A stretch of DNA of 6,890 nt from Gammaproteobacteria bacterium (GTDB lineage: Bacteria > Pseudomonadota > Gammaproteobacteria > Ga0077536): positions 1 to 6,890 of the forward strand of contig DAOWDI010000168.1 of NCBI GenBank assembly GCA_030639105.1, in the 5' to 3' direction. Under the pieces are notes generated by a model, which did not search any database, was not told the DNA's origin, and saw nothing but the letters and a program-made list of their open reading frames with translations. The position numbers and the translations under genes are program-made. Of this stretch, positions 6,607 to 6,890 are shown one piece after another (positions within the stretch are counted from its first letter, which is position 1; every line of letters starts with the position of its first letter).

Positions 6607-6890
6607 ATGTTTCATAGAAGTCCTGCCATAGTATTCGCCTGTCTGGTATTTTTCGCGGCCAGACTCAGTGCCGAAGCCCCCTCCGGGCTCGAGGAACTCC
6701 CGGCGCCGCTGCCGCCACCTGAACGCATCGAATACGATGAGGAAATGGAACCTGAAGTTACCATCATCCAGCGCAAAGATGCGACTGTTGAAGAATATCG
6801 CCTAAACGGCCGACTCTATATGGTCAAGATAATGCCTGTCGTGGGGAAACCGTACTATTTCGTCGACCGCGACGGTGACGGACTCATGGA
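6607..6890 (+). CDS. Exported DUF2782-like protein (C-terminus beyond window)
   Basis: I translated 94 residues from the ATG at 6607; the frame is open at the window end. The N-terminus is a signal peptide: H3 and R4, a hydrophobic stretch (about 7-18), then LSA at 20-22 before E23, a good signal peptidase I site. The product is thus probably periplasmic. A proline-rich acidic linker (about 31-50) follows. Then comes a compact domain with VTIIQRKD (51-58), VEEYRLNGRLYMVKIMP (61-77) and GKPYYFVDRDGDG (80-92). This Q-x-(D/N)-x-x-x-x-EYR-NG-LY-KV-P-GKPY pattern is what I associate with DUF2782, a small proteobacterial family often encoded beside polA. Its function is unknown to me. No ribosome-binding site beyond a weak GAG about ten bases upstream is visible. 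I cannot confirm the family without a profile search. Confidence 0.85.
   Translation, partial: MFHRSPAIVFACLVFFAARLSAEAPSGLEELPAPLPPPERIEYDEEMEPEVTIIQRKDATVEEYRLNGRLYMVKIMPVVGKPYYFVDRDGDGLM

Noticed and set aside
6391..6615. A 74-residue minus-strand frame filling the polA-DUF2782 gap and ending in an ATGA overlap with the polA start
   Set aside because: It would cover the whole divergent promoter region and start inside the opposite gene's 5' end. It has no recognisable domain or ribosome-binding site. The ATGA overlap alone is weak evidence.
6607..6650. A lipoprotein signal with Cys12
   Set aside because: The Cys lies too early, inside the hydrophobic core, and Phe precedes Ala-Cys, so there is no proper lipobox. 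The LSA site before Glu23 fits signal peptidase I better.

Overview
The window looks like chromosomal DNA of a gammaproteobacterium outside the Enterobacterales. The reasons are: hisI and hisE are separate genes, a hisA-hisF-hisI-hisE run leads directly into tatA-tatB-tatC, and polA lies divergent from a DUF2782-type secreted protein gene. All of these are core housekeeping genes. I see no mobile element, CRISPR array, rRNA or tRNA. The genus cannot be decided from this sequence.

Layout, right to left on the minus strand: polA (6394-3698), a 157-bp gap, hisA (3540-2791), hisF (2791-2024, 1-nt overlap with hisA), hisI (2027-1638, 4-nt overlap with hisF), hisE (1616-1293), a TatA-TatB reading frame (1255-731) and tatC (from 734, running off the left edge). 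On the plus strand, a DUF2782-like exported protein starts at 6607 and runs off the right edge. The 212-bp region between polA and this gene holds a candidate promoter and several inverted repeats.

HisE, HisI, HisA and HisF carry out four consecutive histidine steps: PR-ATP to PR-AMP, to ProFAR, to PRFAR, then to IGP plus AICAR. HisH, the glutaminase partner of HisF, is not in the window; polA occupies the upstream position where hisH often lies. TatA, TatB and TatC form the twin-arginine translocase for folded proteins. PolA fills gaps in DNA repair and Okazaki-fragment processing.

Two points deserve attention. First, tatA and tatB form one uninterrupted frame with no stop between them. The TatB module begins at an in-frame GTG that aligns exactly with residue 1 of E. 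coli TatB. A literal fusion would give the TatB helix the wrong membrane orientation, so either internal initiation or an unusual topology is implied. Second, PolA has Asn at the position of the E. coli Asp501 metal ligand of the proofreading exonuclease, while every other catalytic residue checked is intact. The polA leader may also fold into a nested structure at the start codon. No wholly new system is visible; the novelty lies in these deviations within familiar genes.
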